Shown: piece by piece, positions 49,433-50,577 of the stretch
Position numbering within the stretch: the first letter of the stretch is position 1
Layout of the letters: each line of letters begins with the position of its first letter
Assembly: GCA_036000965.1 (NCBI GenBank)
Contig: DASYUT010000208.1
Location: 1-50,577 of the forward strand
Reading direction: 5' to 3'
DNA: 50,577 nucleotides
DNA from: Actinomycetes bacterium
GTDB lineage: Bacteria; Actinomycetota; CALGFH01
Notes under the pieces: model-generated
Database searches by the model: none
The model's input: the letters and a program-made list of their open reading frames with translations, nothing else
Told to the model about the DNA's origin: nothing
Made by a program: the position numbers and the translations under genes

Positions 49433-50028
49433 CTGTGGGGGATGAGCCACTCGTGCGCCAGGCGAGCGGCCAGGGCCGGCGTCACGTCCGCCGCGGCGCT
49501 GTCCAGCTCCTCCAGGAGCCGCCTGGTTGACGCTGGCGTCCACTCCCCACCGGGCAGCAGCGCCCCGGGCTCGGGCGGCGGGGCGTTCGCGGACCCGTGC
49601 ATGGTGGGCTGCTCACCGGGTAGGTCGAACCACAGATACTCGGGTGGGATGGCCAGCATACGGGCCCAGTGGATGAGCCGGTCGAGGTCGCGGACCGGGG
49701 GGCCGTTCTCGATGCGGCTGAGCTGGGTTTGGGTAATCCCGAGCCAGCCGGCGACCTGTTCTTGGGCAAGCGGCCGGGGGCCATGGAACCAGTGATGCCG
49801 CCAGGCACGGACAACGCGACCGAGGTGGCGGCTGGCGAGGGCGTCACGCATCTGATCGGTGAGCCAGTACTCGGCCGAGATCTCCGGGGGCTGGAGCATG
49901 GCCTCCTGCGCCTGTCTACGACAGGATGCGCACAAGGCATCAGGGTTGTCGCGGGCGAGCCGTGTCCCGCAGCGGCAGTAGCGGGCTGCTGCCGCCCGCC
50001 GCCGGGGCGGGCTATTACCCTCCGGCAT
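49429..50028 (-). CDS. XRE-type helix-turn-helix DNA-binding protein with zinc-ribbon N-terminus
   Basis: 199 residues from ATG 50028. The N-terminus has a Cys4 zinc-ribbon-like pattern (YCRCGTRLARDNPDALCASC). After a linker, a helix-turn-helix of the Cro/CI type follows: LAQEQVAGWLGITQTQLSRIENGPPVRDLDRLIHWARMLAIPPEYLWF (about 107-154). Its C-terminal 40 residues resemble the start of a TPR module and stop at a GTGA overlap with the TPR gene. The true start may be further upstream, since the frame is open to 50292 and contains plausible residues (a hydrophobic stretch beginning MVEGVGLALLGAVARLVW). A TATGGT element on the minus strand lies about 14 nt before ATG 50028. Confidence 0.8.
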   Translation of the reverse strand: MPEGNSPPRRRAAAARYCRCGTRLARDNPDALCASCRRQAQEAMLQPPEISAEYWLTDQMRDALASRHLGRVVRAWRHHWFHGPRPLAQEQVAGWLGITQTQLSRIENGPPVRDLDRLIHWARMLAIPPEYLWFDLPGEQPTMHGSANAPPPEPGALLPGGEWTPASTRRLLEELDSAAADVTPALAARLAHEWLIPHR

Positions 50029-50451
50029 GTCGGAGGGTTCCGACCATACCCCCGGCCGTACCATGGGCGTGGGCCTTCGCATCCAACGTACCATCCGCCT
50101 CATCTGCGCCTGTAGCCATTGTAGGCTGCGGCCAGCCAGGCCCCAAGCATCGCCGGCGTCCCGGAAGTTGGCGGGCCACACGAGACGAGCAACGGCACCA
50201 AGCAATGCAAGTCCCACCCCCTCCACCATGGGGAAGCTGATCCTGAGCAGGGTAAATGGGTGGCAAGGCGGAACCGTACATTCTCCGAACACGCCTGGGC
50301 CAGAGGGTTATCCACAGATGCCAGATCAGTCTCGGCGCGTGTCTGGTAGGTAGGTCATACTCTAGCGAGCGTCGGCGGCGGACCCCTATCTCGGTGGAGG
50401 CTCCACTGGAAGCCCGGATGCCGGCCTTCCCCACTGACTCGTGTTTCGGGG
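50029..50451. other. Region upstream of the helix-turn-helix regulator
   Basis: 423 bases. The minus strand stays open in the regulator's frame to 50292 (LLRISF, then the hydrophobic MVEGVGLALL stretch), so a part may be coding. A single perfect DnaA-box sequence TTATCCACA occurs at 50308-50316. No other gene is recognised. Confidence 0.4.
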
Positions 50452-50577
50452 TTATGCGGCGGGGTTGTGCTGGCTGAGCAGCACGTCTGGGAATAGGTCG
50501 AGGCTGTGCTGGTCAGGGTGACCATGGCGATATTCGGCGGCCAGGAGGGCACGCCTGAGCGAGGCGAGCATGTCTGC
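50452..50577 (-). CDS. C-terminal fragment of a gene running off the window
   Basis: The minus strand has an open frame from the window edge to TAA at 50452-50454. It encodes DMLASLRRALLAAEYRHG, then HPDQHSLDLFPDVLLSQHN. The pattern DMLASLRRALLAAEYRHG resembles the C-terminal helix of transposases of several actinobacterial IS families, but the fragment is too short to assign. If it is a transposase, it would support an accessory or mobile character for this end. Confidence 0.45.
   Translation of the reverse strand, partial: ADMLASLRRALLAAEYRHGHPDQHSLDLFPDVLLSQHNPAA

Noticed and set aside
50308-50316. Perfect DnaA box TTATCCACA as evidence for a replication origin
   Set aside because: Only one copy is present and there is no dnaA, dnaN, rep or AT-rich unwinding region nearby.

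Overview
The window is a very GC-rich chromosomal segment (coding third positions are almost all G or C) from an actinobacterium-like organism. Supporting signs are frequent GTG/TTG starts, several promoters of the TANNNT type placed 7 nt before a start codon (leaderless mRNA), an F420/FMN-type PPOX protein, a YdbS/YdbT PH-domain pair, and a long helix-turn-helix/TPR regulator of the kind common in Actinomycetota. The class within the phylum cannot be fixed from this sequence, and a metagenome-derived soil lineage is possible. No rRNA, tRNA, CRISPR array or intact insertion sequence was found; only small IS fragments are present.

Layout. 1-2.1 kb: a DarTG toxin-antitoxin/phage-defence module (minus strand). 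2.1-4.7 kb: an ABC-2-like exporter (ATPase, permease, small coupled ORF; minus). 5.0-11.2 kb: pcrA helicase, an ABC exporter and an apparently orphan adenine-N6 DNA methyltransferase (plus). 11.2-16.9 kb: a Pro/Thr-rich surface protein, typA and the ydbT/ydbS pair (minus). 17.0-21.1 kb: ispH, a zinc alcohol dehydrogenase, and a BNR-repeat protein coupled to a ubiquitin-like MoaD/ThiS protein (plus). 21.2-24.8 kb: ychF, a soluble receiver-histidine kinase, pterin carbinolamine dehydratase and a lipoprotein. 25.0-29.9 kb: an unusual FtsH-like membrane protease, then a divergent pair of citrate-forming enzymes: a helix-turn-helix-tagged Si-type citrate synthase and a Re-citrate-synthase-like protein. 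30.0-33.2 kb: a PPOX protein, an LtrA-like membrane protein, a GNAT acetyltransferase and gene remnants. 33.3-38.9 kb: an oxidative cluster on the minus strand (MFS transporter, FOXRED2-like flavoprotein, FMN hydroxy-acid oxidase, atypical P450). 39.2-41.8 kb: a solitary oligopeptide-type binding lipoprotein and a divergent nitroreductase. 41.9-47.0 kb: a three-gene formate dehydrogenase operon whose catalytic subunit is a selenoprotein, with an in-frame TGA followed by a SECIS-like hairpin. 47.1-50.6 kb: a small membrane ORF, a MarR regulator, a 56-residue membrane protein, a split helix-turn-helix/TPR regulator and the tail of a gene that leaves the window.

The most notable items are the selenocysteine formate dehydrogenase, the divergent pair of two unrelated citrate-synthase types, the four-gene MFS/FOXRED2-like/FMN-oxidase/P450 cluster, the BNR-ubiquitin-like pair, a 34-bp inverted copy of typA coding sequence in its own upstream region, and many short tandem-duplication arrays, both between genes and in frame inside genes. 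Functions are read from motifs and remembered family sequences; no database search was run.
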